DNA of 64,000 nucleotides from positions 186,001 through 250,000 of the forward strand of contig NZ_JABGCH010000002.1 of assembly GCF_019799945.1 (NCBI RefSeq), given 5' to 3'. The translations under genes and the position numbers were made by a program. Every line of letters starts with the position of its first letter. The first letter of the stretch is position 1. This stretch comes from Modestobacter marinus (GTDB taxonomy: Bacteria; Actinomycetota; Actinomycetes; Mycobacteriales; Geodermatophilaceae). The notes beneath the pieces are model-generated. The model was not told where the DNA came from. It did not search any database and saw nothing but the letters and a program-made list of their open reading frames with translations. This document shows positions 9,363 through 18,260 of this stretch, in pieces.

Positions 9363-10169
9363 ATGAGACTCGCCGTCCAGGAGCACCTGCTCCCTGGGGA
9401 CACGATGCAGGCCAAGTGGGAGACGGCGCTGGCCTGGGGTTTCGACGCCATCGAGCTGCGCGGCGGCGGCGGTCACGCGCTGCGCCGACGGCTGCCGGAG
9501 CTGCGGAGCGCGCGGCGTGACGGCGTCGAGATGCCGACGGTCTGCGTGGACATGGACCACTTCATCGGCGACTTCGACGCCGCCCGCCGGGCCGACGCGC
9601 TGGCCAACATGGCCAGCCAGCTGGCCGTCATCGGCGAGCTGGGTGGGGTGGGCGCGATGACCCCGGCGGCCTGGGGTCTGTTCTCCCGGCGGCTGCCCCC
9701 GTTCGCCCCGCCGCGCTCGGCCGAGGGCGACCGGGCGGTGCTGCTCGACGCCCTGGGACGGCTCGGTGAGATCGCACGCCGGGAGGGCGTCCTCCTCCTG
9801 CTGGAGCCGCTGAACCGCTACGAGGACCACATGGTCAACACCCTGGCGCAGGCCACCGAGCTGACGACCGCGACCGGCCTGGACAGCGTGCGGGTGGTGG
9901 CGGACACGTACCACATGAACATCGAGGAGGCGGACCCGCTGGCGGCGCTGCGCGACAACGCCGTCCGCCTCGCCCACGTGCAGCTCTCCGACAGCAACCG
10001 CCTCGAACCGGGCGCCGGCCACCTGGACTGGGGTGCTCTGCTGAGCTGCCTGGAGGCGATCGGTTACGACGGCCACCTCGCGTTCGAGTGCCGGCTGTCG
10101 GGTCCTGCCGCCCGGGTGCTGCCCCGTGCCGCGGCGATGCTGCGGTCCTCGCTGCGGGTCGCCGCGTGA
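9363..10169 (+). CDS. sugar phosphate isomerase/epimerase family protein (xylose-isomerase-like TIM barrel)
   Basis: A 268-residue AP-endonuclease-2/xylose-isomerase-like barrel. Metal ligands appear in the usual places: Glu in LLLEPLNRYEDH (near residue 140), Asp and His in VVADTYHMN (near 178), His in LAHVQLSDSN (near 205) and Glu in AFECRLSG (near 243). Relatives interconvert keto-sugars or hydroxypyruvate, or act as dehydratases. The ATG at 9363 has GGGAG eight bases upstream; a GTG slightly upstream is possible. Its stop overlaps the start of the glycosidase gene (GTGA), so the two enzymes are made together from the promoter facing the sugar-transport operon. Confidence 0.88.
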   Translation: MRLAVQEHLLPGDTMQAKWETALAWGFDAIELRGGGGHALRRRLPELRSARRDGVEMPTVCVDMDHFIGDFDAARRADALANMASQLAVIGELGGVGAMTPAAWGLFSRRLPPFAPPRSAEGDRAVLLDALGRLGEIARREGVLLLLEPLNRYEDHMVNTLAQATELTTATGLDSVRVVADTYHMNIEEADPLAALRDNAVRLAHVQLSDSNRLEPGAGHLDWGALLSCLEAIGYDGHLAFECRLSGPAARVLPRAAAMLRSSLRVAA

Positions 10170-11548
10170 GCGCCGCCAGCGACCTCCGTACCGGCCGGGC
10201 GACGGCGACAGCCTGGGCGGACGGCGTCCACGGCGCGGAGCTGGCCGCCCGCGCCGCCGACGCGCTGCGGGCGAACCGGGTCGGGTCGATGACCCGCGCG
10301 GCGCCCGACCTCTACCCCCACCAGTGGAGCTGGGACGCGGGGTTCGTCTCGGTCGGCATCGCCCACCTGGATCCCCGCCGCGCCTGCGCGGAGCTCGACC
10401 ACCTGTTCAGCGGGCAGTGGCGCACGGGCATGCTGCCGCACATCGTCTTCGACCCCCACGAGCACAGCTACTTCCCCGGACCGGACCGGTGGGCATGCCG
10501 GGCGGTCACCGACGACGCACCCGCCGCCCCCCGCACCAGCGGGATCTGCCAGCCGCCCGTGCACGCGCTGGCGGTCGAGCGGATCGTCGCCCTCGCCGAC
10601 TGCGCCGGACCTGCGACGTCCTCGGCCGTGCGGGCCTGGCTGCCGAGCGCCTACCGACGGCTGCTGGCCTGGCACCGGTACCTCACGCGCGAGCGCGATC
10701 CCCGGGGCACCGGCCTGATCACCGTCTACCACAGCTGGGAAGGCGGGATGGACAACTCCCCGCGCTGGGACGGGCCCTACTCCCGGGTCGCGGTCGCCCT
10801 CGACCTGCCCCCGTACCGGCGCCGGGACACCCGGCTGGTCACCGACCCCGGCCAGCGCCCGACCCGGCTGGAGTACGACCGGTACCTGACCGGGCTGGAC
10901 CAGCTCCGGCGTGCCGGGTACGACGACGCCCGGCTCCGCACGACGGCCGGCTACCGCACCACCGACGTCCTGTTCTCGGCCGTGTTCGCGGCGGCCAGTG
11001 GGGCGCTGGCCCGGATCGCCCGCGACCTGGGCGCCGGCGAGGTCGCCGAGCTCGAGGAGCACGCCGCGCGGTTTCGCGCCGGCGTGGCGGCCAGCGTCGA
11101 CGCCGGGCTCGGACTCGCCGTGGACACCGACCTGCGGACGTCCGCGCCGCTCCCCGCGCAGACGGTGGCCGGTTTCGCGCCGCTGCTCTGTGGCGGCCTG
11201 GACCCGGCGGCGGAGGAGGCGATGGTGGACCTGTTCCGATCCGAGCGCTGGACCGGGCATCCCGGGCTGCGCCACGCCGTCCTGCCCACCACCAGCCCCA
11301 CGTCCCCCGACTTCCGTCCGCGGTCCTACTGGCGTGGCCCCAGCTGGCCGGTGGTCAACTGGCTCTTCGTCTGGTTGCTGGAGCAGCGCGGCCGCGCGGA
11401 GGTGGTCGAGCCGTTGCGCCGGGCGTCGCTGGACCAACTGGCCGAGGGCTCGCTCGCGGAGTACTACGAGCCGTTCACCGGGGAGCCGCTGGGGAGTGCA
11501 CGGCAGTCGTGGACGGCGGCGGCGGCGCTGGACCTGCTGCCGGGCTGA
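10166..11548 (+). CDS. GH63-like six-hairpin glycoside hydrolase
   Basis: A 460-residue (alpha/alpha)6-barrel protein starting with GTG overlapping the previous stop. Signatures typical of the GH63/trehalase-like group are YPHQWSWDAGF near residue 50, GMLPHIVF near 92, EGGMDNSPRWD near 195 (acid residue) and FRPRSYWRGPSWPVVNW near 385. The pattern is closest to what I recall of mannosylglycerate/glucosylglycerate hydrolases, which split compatible solutes into sugar and glycerate; that substrate is inference. No signal peptide is seen, so it should act on substrate imported by the divergent ABC system. The last 74 bases overlap the convergent SGNH gene. Confidence 0.85.
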   Translation: MSAASDLRTGRATATAWADGVHGAELAARAADALRANRVGSMTRAAPDLYPHQWSWDAGFVSVGIAHLDPRRACAELDHLFSGQWRTGMLPHIVFDPHEHSYFPGPDRWACRAVTDDAPAAPRTSGICQPPVHALAVERIVALADCAGPATSSAVRAWLPSAYRRLLAWHRYLTRERDPRGTGLITVYHSWEGGMDNSPRWDGPYSRVAVALDLPPYRRRDTRLVTDPGQRPTRLEYDRYLTGLDQLRRAGYDDARLRTTAGYRTTDVLFSAVFAAASGALARIARDLGAGEVAELEEHAARFRAGVAASVDAGLGLAVDTDLRTSAPLPAQTVAGFAPLLCGGLDPAAEEAMVDLFRSERWTGHPGLRHAVLPTTSPTSPDFRPRSYWRGPSWPVVNWLFVWLLEQRGRAEVVEPLRRASLDQLAEGSLAEYYEPFTGEPLGSARQSWTAAAALDLLPG

Positions 11549-12251
11549 CCGCCGGGTCGACGGGTCGGACCGCCGCCCAGAACGCCTCCCGCACGCCGCC
11601 GGCTCCCCACGCGTTCGGCTCGATCAAGTTGCAGAACCACAGGTCCCGCTCGGCCGGACGAGCCTCGCGCCGGCCCGGGTCCCCGGCGAGGAGCCCGTGA
11701 CCGTGGAAGTGCCGGGCGATCTCGGCTACGCCCGCGCCGTGGCCGAGAGCGACCTCCCGGAGCCGGTCGTTGAGTTCGCCGAGCACCGCGACGGCGTCCG
11801 GCCACGCGGGCAGCCCCAGCCGGACGGCGTCGCCGGTGCCGTCGCTCGGGTCGTAGACGGTGCCGACGACGACCCGGCCGAAGGGGGCGAGGTGGCCGGC
11901 GATCTCGGTCAGCGCCCGCGCCAGGCCGGCCGCGACCCGGTCGATCACCGTCCGCGCGGCCGCCGTGTCCCCGTACGCGCCCAGCAGGTCGTTGCCGCCG
12001 ATGGTCACGGTGACGAGGGTGGGACGTACCCGGAGGGCCGCGAGCCGGGGCAGTTGGCCGTCCACGAGTGTGCGGGTGGTCGCGCCGTCGGTGGCCAGCA
12101 ACGAGAACGTCACGTCCGTGAGGGCGGTGCGCAGGTCCCGGCCACGCCACTCCGGGAAGTCGTCGTCGCGGTTGGCCACGAGCAGGCTCGCCCCGCCCCG
12201 GCCCGGGCCGCCGGCGTAGTCGTCGATGGAGATCGAGTCGCCGAGCGCCAC
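11475..12251 (-). CDS. SGNH/GDSL-family hydrolase
   Basis: A GDSL-type esterase-like protein of about 258 residues. The nucleophile block (VALGDSIS) is at the very N-terminus and the oxyanion block GGND near residue 75. A standard Asp-x-x-His block is not obvious; the end reads IEPNAWGAGGVREAFW instead, so catalytic details are uncertain. The start is uncertain too: the GTG at 12251 is the nearest in-frame start but lacks a clear ribosome site, and the motif-bearing frame stays open upstream. The coding end overlaps the convergent glycosidase gene by 74 bases. Confidence 0.75.
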   Translation of the reverse strand: MALGDSISIDDYAGGPGRGGASLLVANRDDDFPEWRGRDLRTALTDVTFSLLATDGATTRTLVDGQLPRLAALRVRPTLVTVTIGGNDLLGAYGDTAAARTVIDRVAAGLARALTEIAGHLAPFGRVVVGTVYDPSDGTGDAVRLGLPAWPDAVAVLGELNDRLREVALGHGAGVAEIARHFHGHGLLAGDPGRREARPAERDLWFCNLIEPNAWGAGGVREAFWAAVRPVDPAVSPAAGPAPPPPSTTAVHSPAAPR

Positions 12252-12310
12252 GTAGTGGACCGGGGGGCAGCCATCCGACCATCGTCCGCTCTGCGCCGTC
12301 GGTCGGCCCC

Positions 12311-13024
12311 TCAGCGCAGGGTGTGGGCGACCGCGGCGGCTCCGGTGCCCAGGGTGTTCGCGGCCAGGTGGAGCAGGGCGGGGGCCAGGAGGCTCCCGCT
12401 GCGCGCGCGGAGCCGGCCGAACAGCACGCCGGCGGCACCGGTGAACAGGCAGCCCAGCAGCACCCCGAGGGTCCGCCGGACCGGCCCGTCGGCGAGGTCG
12501 TTGGCCGCGAGCGCGTCCCAGGTCGGCCGGACGTGCCAGATCCCGAAGACGACGGCGGAGGTCGCCGTCGCCGCGCGCACCGAGCCGACCCGGGCGAGCG
12601 CGGCCGGCAGCACGCCGCGGAACGCGACCTCCTCCCACAGCACCGTGCCGAGCGGGATGCGGACGAGCACCTGGTGGGCGATCTCGCGCCCACCCAGGCC
12701 GGCGACCCGGGCGTCGGCGAGCAGCGGGCGGAGCCCGGGGACGGCGAGGGCGACCGCGTAGCCGCCGGCGACCATCCCGGCCCAGGCCCCGCCGCACCGG
12801 AGCCCGGCGGGCAGCCGGTCCCGGGACAGGCCCAGGTCCTCCCAGGACAGCCCGCTCGACCGCGCCGCCGCCAGGAGCACGGCTGTCGCCGTCCCGTTCA
12901 CGGCGACGTAGCACCCGGGCCGGGGCAGGCGCGGGACCACGACGTTGTTCCAAGCGCACAGGACCGGGACGAGCGGAGCCGCGAGGGCCAGCGCCCTCCG
13001 CCTGCCGGGTGGGCGAGCATGCAC
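12311..13024 (-). CDS. CPBP-family intramembrane metalloprotease
   Basis: A 237-residue membrane protein with the three motifs of the CPBP (Abi/CAAX-protease-like) family: EEVAFRG near residue 138, FGIWH near 165, and HLAAN near 220. These place glutamates and histidines inside the membrane for metal-dependent proteolysis. It starts with GTG 13024. The divergent gene at 13027 begins two bases away, so promoters must lie inside the neighbouring coding regions. Substrates of such proteins in actinomycetes are mostly unknown. Confidence 0.85.
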   Translation of the reverse strand: MHARPPGRRRALALAAPLVPVLCAWNNVVVPRLPRPGCYVAVNGTATAVLLAAARSSGLSWEDLGLSRDRLPAGLRCGGAWAGMVAGGYAVALAVPGLRPLLADARVAGLGGREIAHQVLVRIPLGTVLWEEVAFRGVLPAALARVGSVRAATATSAVVFGIWHVRPTWDALAANDLADGPVRRTLGVLLGCLFTGAAGVLFGRLRARSGSLLAPALLHLAANTLGTGAAAVAHTLR

Positions 13025-13026
13025 GC

Positions 13027-13413
13027 GTGGGATCTGCCCGCTGCACCGGTCGGCTCACCGGCCTCGCCGTGGCCGTTCCCTGCGTCGCCGCCGTCGTCTG
13101 GTCGGGCGAGCTGTCCCTGGGCGCGCTGCTGGCCGTCGGTGGCAGCGGCGTGCTGGTGGCGGCCGTGGGCCTGATCGGCCACGCCGGCGAGGCCGCGCCG
13201 CCGGTCGGCCGCCGAGGACTGCCCTGGCTGGCCTGGCTGGCCGCCGTCGTGGCCTGGGAGGTCGTCAGCCTGGTCGACGACGACCTGCCGACCCTGAGCG
13301 ACCTCGCCGACCCGATGCTGGCGCACCCCGCCGCGCGGGGAGCGGCCACCGTGGGCTGGCTGCTGGCCGGCTGCTGGCTGGTCGCCCGGCCCGGCCGTCC
13401 GGAGCGGTCGTGA
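13027..13413 (+). CDS. small membrane protein
   Basis: A 128-residue protein with about four hydrophobic helices, separated by a short loop rich in aspartate (SLVDDDLPTLSDLADP). I chose GTG 13027; an ATG at 13009 would overlap the divergent protease start. It is translationally coupled (GTGA) to the next small gene. In other actinomycetes a short protein pair of this kind occurs together; no function is known to me. Confidence 0.65.
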   Translation: MGSARCTGRLTGLAVAVPCVAAVVWSGELSLGALLAVGGSGVLVAAVGLIGHAGEAAPPVGRRGLPWLAWLAAVVAWEVVSLVDDDLPTLSDLADPMLAHPAARGAATVGWLLAGCWLVARPGRPERS

Positions 13414-13607
13414 GCGGCAGCGTGGTGGGCGTCGTCGGGCTGCTGGTGCTGCTTGCCGGTGCGGCGGCCCTCGAGGTGGCCGCGCGCCGGAGCGAGGACC
13501 GGGCGACCGCCGCGCAGGCACTCGGCGCGGCCATGCGCACCGCCCCGGGGCGGGTGCTGGTGCTGGCGGCCTGGATCTGGCTCGGCGTGCACTTCCTGGC
13601 CCGCTGA
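13410..13607 (+). CDS. DUF6186-like small membrane protein
   Basis: A 65-residue protein with a membrane helix at each end (LLVLLAGAAALEVAARR and VLVLAAWIWLGVHFLAR). The pattern of a helix, basic ARR turn, a short amphipathic middle (AAQALGAAMRTAPGR) and a W-x-W-L-G-x-H-F end resembles the DUF6186 family. GTG 13410 overlaps the previous stop by four bases, so the two small membrane proteins are probably partners. Confidence 0.7.
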   Translation: MSGSVVGVVGLLVLLAGAAALEVAARRSEDRATAAQALGAAMRTAPGRVLVLAAWIWLGVHFLAR

Positions 13608-13698
13608 CGGCTGCATGATCGGACCCGTCGATGGGGCACTCACGTCGCTCGGAGTCGGCTGCGCAGGTTTCTCGTCGAATGGCAACGGCGCTAGCCTG

Positions 13699-13729
13699 GA
13701 GGTCCTCGCCCCTCGACCACGAGGACCTC
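13699..13729. promoter_or_regulatory. perfect 10-bp inverted repeat upstream of the AfsR-like regulator
   Basis: GAGGTCCTCG (13699-13708) and CGAGGACCTC (13720-13729) are perfect inverted copies separated by 11 bases. A TAGCCT -10-like element lies just upstream, and the word GGCGCTAGC occurs on both sides of the repeat. This could be an operator overlapping the transcription start or an mRNA hairpin. Confidence 0.4.
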
Positions 13730-13795
13730 GACCTCGAAGGTCTTCCAGGCGCTAGCAGGCGTCGGACCTCGCTCCACCGTCGAGGCAGATCGCCC

Positions 13796-16700
13796 ATGGA
13801 CGCGACAGACGACAGGATGCCCACCCGCAGCACCGACCCCGAGCCGATGTTCCGCGTGCTCGGACCGGTCCGTGTCGTAGACAGCTCCGGCCTCCAGCTG
13901 CCACTGGGTGCCCCGCGCCAGCGAACGCTCCTCACTGCCCTGCTGATCCACCCGGGTGTCGCGGTGTCGGTCAACCAACTGACGGAGCTCGTCTGGGACG
14001 GCTCTCCCCCACCGACGGCTACGACGATGGTGCACGGCGCAGTTGCCGGACTCCGGAAAGTACTGGAGTGCGCACATGGCGGCGACGCCCCGCGCGTGCT
14101 CGTCACCCGTGACGGCGGCTACGCGCTGGACGTCCTCCCAGAACACGTCGACGTCAGTGAGTTCGAGCAACTCCTGGCACAGGGTCGCCGTCTTCTCGAC
14201 GCTGCTCCTGACCGGGCGTCGCAGCTGTTCGCTGAGGCACTCGCCCTGTGGCGCGGACCGGCCCTGGCCGGCATCGAACAGGCCTTCGCCCGCGATGCCG
14301 CCAGCCGGTGGGAGGAGCTCCGCCTGGAGTGCCAGGAGTTGCGGATCGAGGCGGAGATGGCCCTCGGACACCACGCCGACGTGGTGGCCGAGTTGGAGGA
14401 ACTGGTGGCCCGCCATCCCTTCCGGGAGCAATCGTGTGCGCGCCTCATCGTCGCTCTCTACCGCTGCGGCCGGCAGTCCGATGCGCTCCGGGCATCGAGG
14501 ACGTTGCGTCGAACGCTGGCAACCGAGCTCGGCGTCGAGCCCGGGCCGGAGGTGCAGCGGTTGGAGTCGATGGTCCTGCGCCACAGTGAGGCGCTGGCGC
14601 GTCCGCCGAGACCTTCCCGCCGATGTTCCCTGCCCGCTTCCTTCAGCACGTTCGTCGGTCGGGTGAGCGAACGCGCGGACATCGCTGCACTTCTGGAGAC
14701 GCACCGGTTGGTCACCCTCATGGGTCCGGGCGGCTCGTGCAAGACACGACTCGCCGTGGAGGTCGCCAGGCAGCTGGCCGACCAGGGCACGGCCGAGGCG
14801 TGCTTCGTGGACCTCGCCCCGCTGACGACGCCGGAATTGGTGGGTGAGGCAGTGGCGGTTGCCCTGGACGTCCGCGCCGCCCCGGGACGGGGACTCGCCC
14901 AGACGCTCGCCACCGCGCTCTCCGGACGCCATGTGACCATCGTGCTCGACAACTGCGAGCACCTCGTGGACGAATGCGCGTTGCTCGTCGAGGGTCTGCT
15001 GGCCGCCACTCCCGACGTTCGCGTACTGGCCACCACCCGTGAGGCGCTGCACGTCCCGGGTGAACAGGTCTACGTCCTGCAACCGCTGTCCACGGCCATC
15101 GCGACCGACAGCTGGGAGGACATCGCAGCATGTGAGGCCGTGCGCCTGTTCGCACAACGGGCGTCGTCCGCACGGCCGGGCTGGGCCGTGACGCCGACCA
15201 ACGCCCACCTCGTGCTAAGAGTCTGCCGGCGGCTCGACGGACTGCCCCTCGCCCTGGAGCTCGCCGCAGCCCGCGCCACGGCGTTGCCGCTGCGCGACCT
15301 CGCCGAGCGGCTCGATGACCGCTTTCGGCTCCTCGACCCCGGCGGCGGCTCGAGGATTGGCCGACACCACAGCCTGGCGGCCACCATGGCCTGGAGCCAC
15401 GACCTGCTCGCTCCCCGGGAACGAACGCTCTTCGCGCGGATCGCAGTGTTCCCGGCGGGCTTCGGCCTGGCCGCAGCGGAGGAGGTGGTCAGCGGAGCCG
15501 GTCTCGTCGACCGCGACGTCGGGTTGTTGCTCGCCCGGCTGGTGTCGTGCAGCACCGTGCAGGTGGAGGACGGCGTCGATGGAGAGCCGCGGTACCGCCT
15601 GCTCGAGACCACGCGACAGTACGGCCGGGCACGCCTTGACCGGCCGGAGCTCGCCCGGCTGAGGGATCGTCATGCTCACCACTACCTCCATGTGGCGCGG
15701 AACGCCGAGCCTCACCTGCTCCGCGCGGGTTCCGCACCGTGGCTCGAGCGTCTACTCGCTGAGGAGGACACCTCCGGGCTGCTCTGCAGTGGTCCTTCGG
15801 GCCGGATGGCGATCCAGTGCTGGGAGCACGACTCGTCGGGTACCTGTGGCATCCGTGGGACCTGAGCGGCGCGCGTGGGGAGGGCCTGCACTGGGTGCAC
15901 GCGGGCCTCGCCGTCACAGGGCCCGACCTGCCGACGGAACGCCTACGTCTCCTCTCCGCGGGCGCGTTGTTCCACCTGGGACGCGCAGAGTTCGCAGCAG
16001 CCGCGGAGCTGACCCATGAGCAGTTGTCGCTGGCCCGTGCCGTCGGCGCGCGGGAATGGGAGGGCGACGCGTTGGCGAGTGACGCGACGATGGCCTGGGC
16101 CGGTGGCCAGTTCGACCGGGCCCAGCAGCTGTACGAGGACGCGGTGGCAGCCTCACTCGACGGCGGCGACATCTGGCGCGCCGCGCTGGAGGAAGCACAA
16201 CTCGCCCGGCTGCACCGCGACCGGGGTGAGCCGGACGCCGCCAGGACCATGGCATCCCGGGCACGCGACCACGCCGGGGCCTCGGGCGAAGAAGTGGCGT
16301 GCGGGCTCGCGCTGGACGTCCTCGCGTCCGTGGAGCAACGCTGGGGTGACCCGTCGACGGCACGCCGGCTCGTCGACCAGGCCCTTACGCACTTCCGGCA
16401 CGTGTGCTACCTCGAGGGTGAGGCCTCGGCAACGTGTGTGGCCGGCCGGATTGCGCTCTCGTCACACGATGTGAGGCGCGCCGGCGAGGCCTTCGAGCTG
16501 TCCCTCCGGCTGTGCCGCCGGATCGGGCACCGCAGTGGGAGCGCGACCGCCCTGGAGGGCCTCGCGGGTGTGGCAGAAGCCGCCGCCGATGCGGAGTGGG
16601 CCCTGCTCCTGCTCGGTGCCGCAGCGTCTCTGCGGGCGGACATCGGCTCTCCCCTGACCGGTGCGACGCTCTCCGAGCACCTGTACCTGCGACGACGGCT

Positions 16701-16809
16701 GGTCGGCCGGCTGGGCGCCGACGTGGCCGACCGGATCCTGCGGCGCGGCGCCGCCCTGCCCCTCGATGCCGTGCTCGGCGGAGCCCAAGACCCGTTTCTC
16801 GGCACTTAG
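13796..16809 (+). pseudogene. AfsR/SARP-type regulator broken by a one-base deletion
   Basis: Originally a regulator of about 1000 residues. The first frame (ATG 13796 to stop 15865) has an OmpR-like DNA-binding domain (FRVLGPVRVVD...), a bacterial transcriptional activation domain to about residue 260, and a STAND NTPase. The second frame carries the helical repeat C-terminus and ends at 16809. They meet near 15770: the text reads gaggaggacacctccgggct where the family motif EEDNLRAALQW needs one more A (gac-aac-ctc-cgg). Upstream and downstream of this point the protein sequence is continuous. The Walker A motif is also altered, GPGGSCKT instead of GPGGSGKT. The two defects suggest a decaying gene, although a sequencing error could explain the shift alone. 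ATGs at 13817 and 13847 are other possible starts. Confidence 0.88.
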
Positions 16810-16872
16810 CCGACCGTTAGGCAGGCCGCCGAGACTCGGTCCGACCAGATCGAGTCGCCGAGAGAGGCCCTG

Positions 16873-18258
16873 ATGACGCTCACCTCCGCAGTCGCGCGAT
16901 CCCTCGACGCCTTGGCGTCCCACCTTCAGGGCCGCTTGGTCCGGCCGGGCGACGCCGACTACGACACCGTTCGCGCAGTCTTCAACGGGATGATCGACCG
17001 ACGGCCGGCGGTCATCGTCCGGTGCGGGGGCCCGGCTGACGTGGCCCGCGCGGTGGCCTTCGCCCGTGAGCACGATCTCGTCCTCTCGGTCCGCGGCGGC
17101 GGGCACGGTGTCGCGGGCAACGCCGTCTGCGACGGCGGCATTTTGCTCGACCTGTCGCCCGTCAAGGACCTGCACGTCGACCCGCTCCACCGCACCGCCC
17201 GGGCAGGCGCGGGGCTGACGCTCGGTGAACTCGACATCGGCACGCAGCGGCACGGACTGGCCACCCCGCTCGGCGTCGTGTCGGTGACCGGTATCGCCGG
17301 GCTCACCCTGGGCGGCGGCCTGGGCTGGCTGAACGGCCGGTACGGCCTGGCCTGCGACAACCTCATCGAGGCCGAGGTGGTCACCGCCGACGGCGATCTG
17401 CTACAGGTGGGACCGGAGTCGCATCCTGACCTGATCTGGGCCCTGCGTGGCGGCGGCGGCAACTTCGGGGTCGTCACCGCGTTCTCCTACCGCCTGCACC
17501 CGGTCGGCCCGGTGCTCGCCGGCGGGCTCGGCTACCCGTGGGCCAAGGTCCGCGACGTCCTGCGGTTCCACGAGGAGCTCGTGACGACATCGCCGGACGA
17601 GCTCTCCACCGCAGTCTCGATCGGCATCGACCCGAGCGGACAGCCGACCGTCGAGATCGCCGTCTGCTGGTGCGGGCCGCACGAGGACGGCGAGCGGGTG
17701 CTCGCCCCGCTCCGTGCGTTCGGTCCGCCGCTGACCGACACCATCGGGTCGACCTCGTATGTCGCGCTGCAGAGCGCCGGGGACGCGGGCTTCCCCACCG
17801 GACGCCAGCACTACTGGAAGTCCGGCTGGATGCGGACACTGACCGATTCGGCGCTTGAGACGCTCATCGAGCACGTCCCGCAGATGCCGTCGTCGATGAG
17901 CAAGATCGGGTTGCAGCGCATGCACGGCACGGCCAGCAGAGTGGCACCGGACGCGACCGCGTTCCGGCATCGGGCGGACCAGTACGACTTCCTCATGATC
18001 TCCCAGTGGGAGGATCCGCTGGACTCGGAGCGCAACATCGCCTGGACCCGCGGTCTCTTCGATGCGATGACGCCGCACCTGCAGGAAGCCGTGTACGTCA
18101 ACAACCTCGGTGCCGAGGGGCCGGACCGGGTGCGCGCCGCCTACGGGGCCAACTACCCCCGGCTCGCAGAGGTGAAGAGGCGGTACGACCCCGCCAACGT
18201 GTTCCGGCTGAACCAGAACATCGCCCCGGGATCCGACCCGCCGGGATCGAGACCCTGA
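16873..18258 (+). CDS. BBE-type FAD-linked oxidase (bicovalent flavin)
   Basis: A 461-residue PCMH-type flavoprotein. The histidine in RGGGHGVAGN (near residue 77) and the cysteine in GRYGLACDNL (near 165) are the two residues that attach FAD covalently in berberine-bridge/glucooligosaccharide-oxidase enzymes. The C-terminal BBE motif YDPANVFRLNQNI is intact. Such enzymes oxidise alcohols, sugars or alkaloid and polyketide intermediates using oxygen. The ATG has a GAGAGAGG ribosome site. It is two bases ahead of the next flavoenzyme gene, forming a two-gene redox operon behind the broken activator. Confidence 0.92.
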   Translation: MTLTSAVARSLDALASHLQGRLVRPGDADYDTVRAVFNGMIDRRPAVIVRCGGPADVARAVAFAREHDLVLSVRGGGHGVAGNAVCDGGILLDLSPVKDLHVDPLHRTARAGAGLTLGELDIGTQRHGLATPLGVVSVTGIAGLTLGGGLGWLNGRYGLACDNLIEAEVVTADGDLLQVGPESHPDLIWALRGGGGNFGVVTAFSYRLHPVGPVLAGGLGYPWAKVRDVLRFHEELVTTSPDELSTAVSIGIDPSGQPTVEIAVCWCGPHEDGERVLAPLRAFGPPLTDTIGSTSYVALQSAGDAGFPTGRQHYWKSGWMRTLTDSALETLIEHVPQMPSSMSKIGLQRMHGTASRVAPDATAFRHRADQYDFLMISQWEDPLDSERNIAWTRGLFDAMTPHLQEAVYVNNLGAEGPDRVRAAYGANYPRLAEVKRRYDPANVFRLNQNIAPGSDPPGSRP

Positions 18259-18260
18259 CG

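Noticed and set aside
15740-15870. Programmed ribosomal frameshift in the AfsR-like gene
   Set aside because: No slippery heptamer or downstream pseudoknot was evident; restoring one A recreates the exact family motif, so a base loss or sequencing error is simpler.
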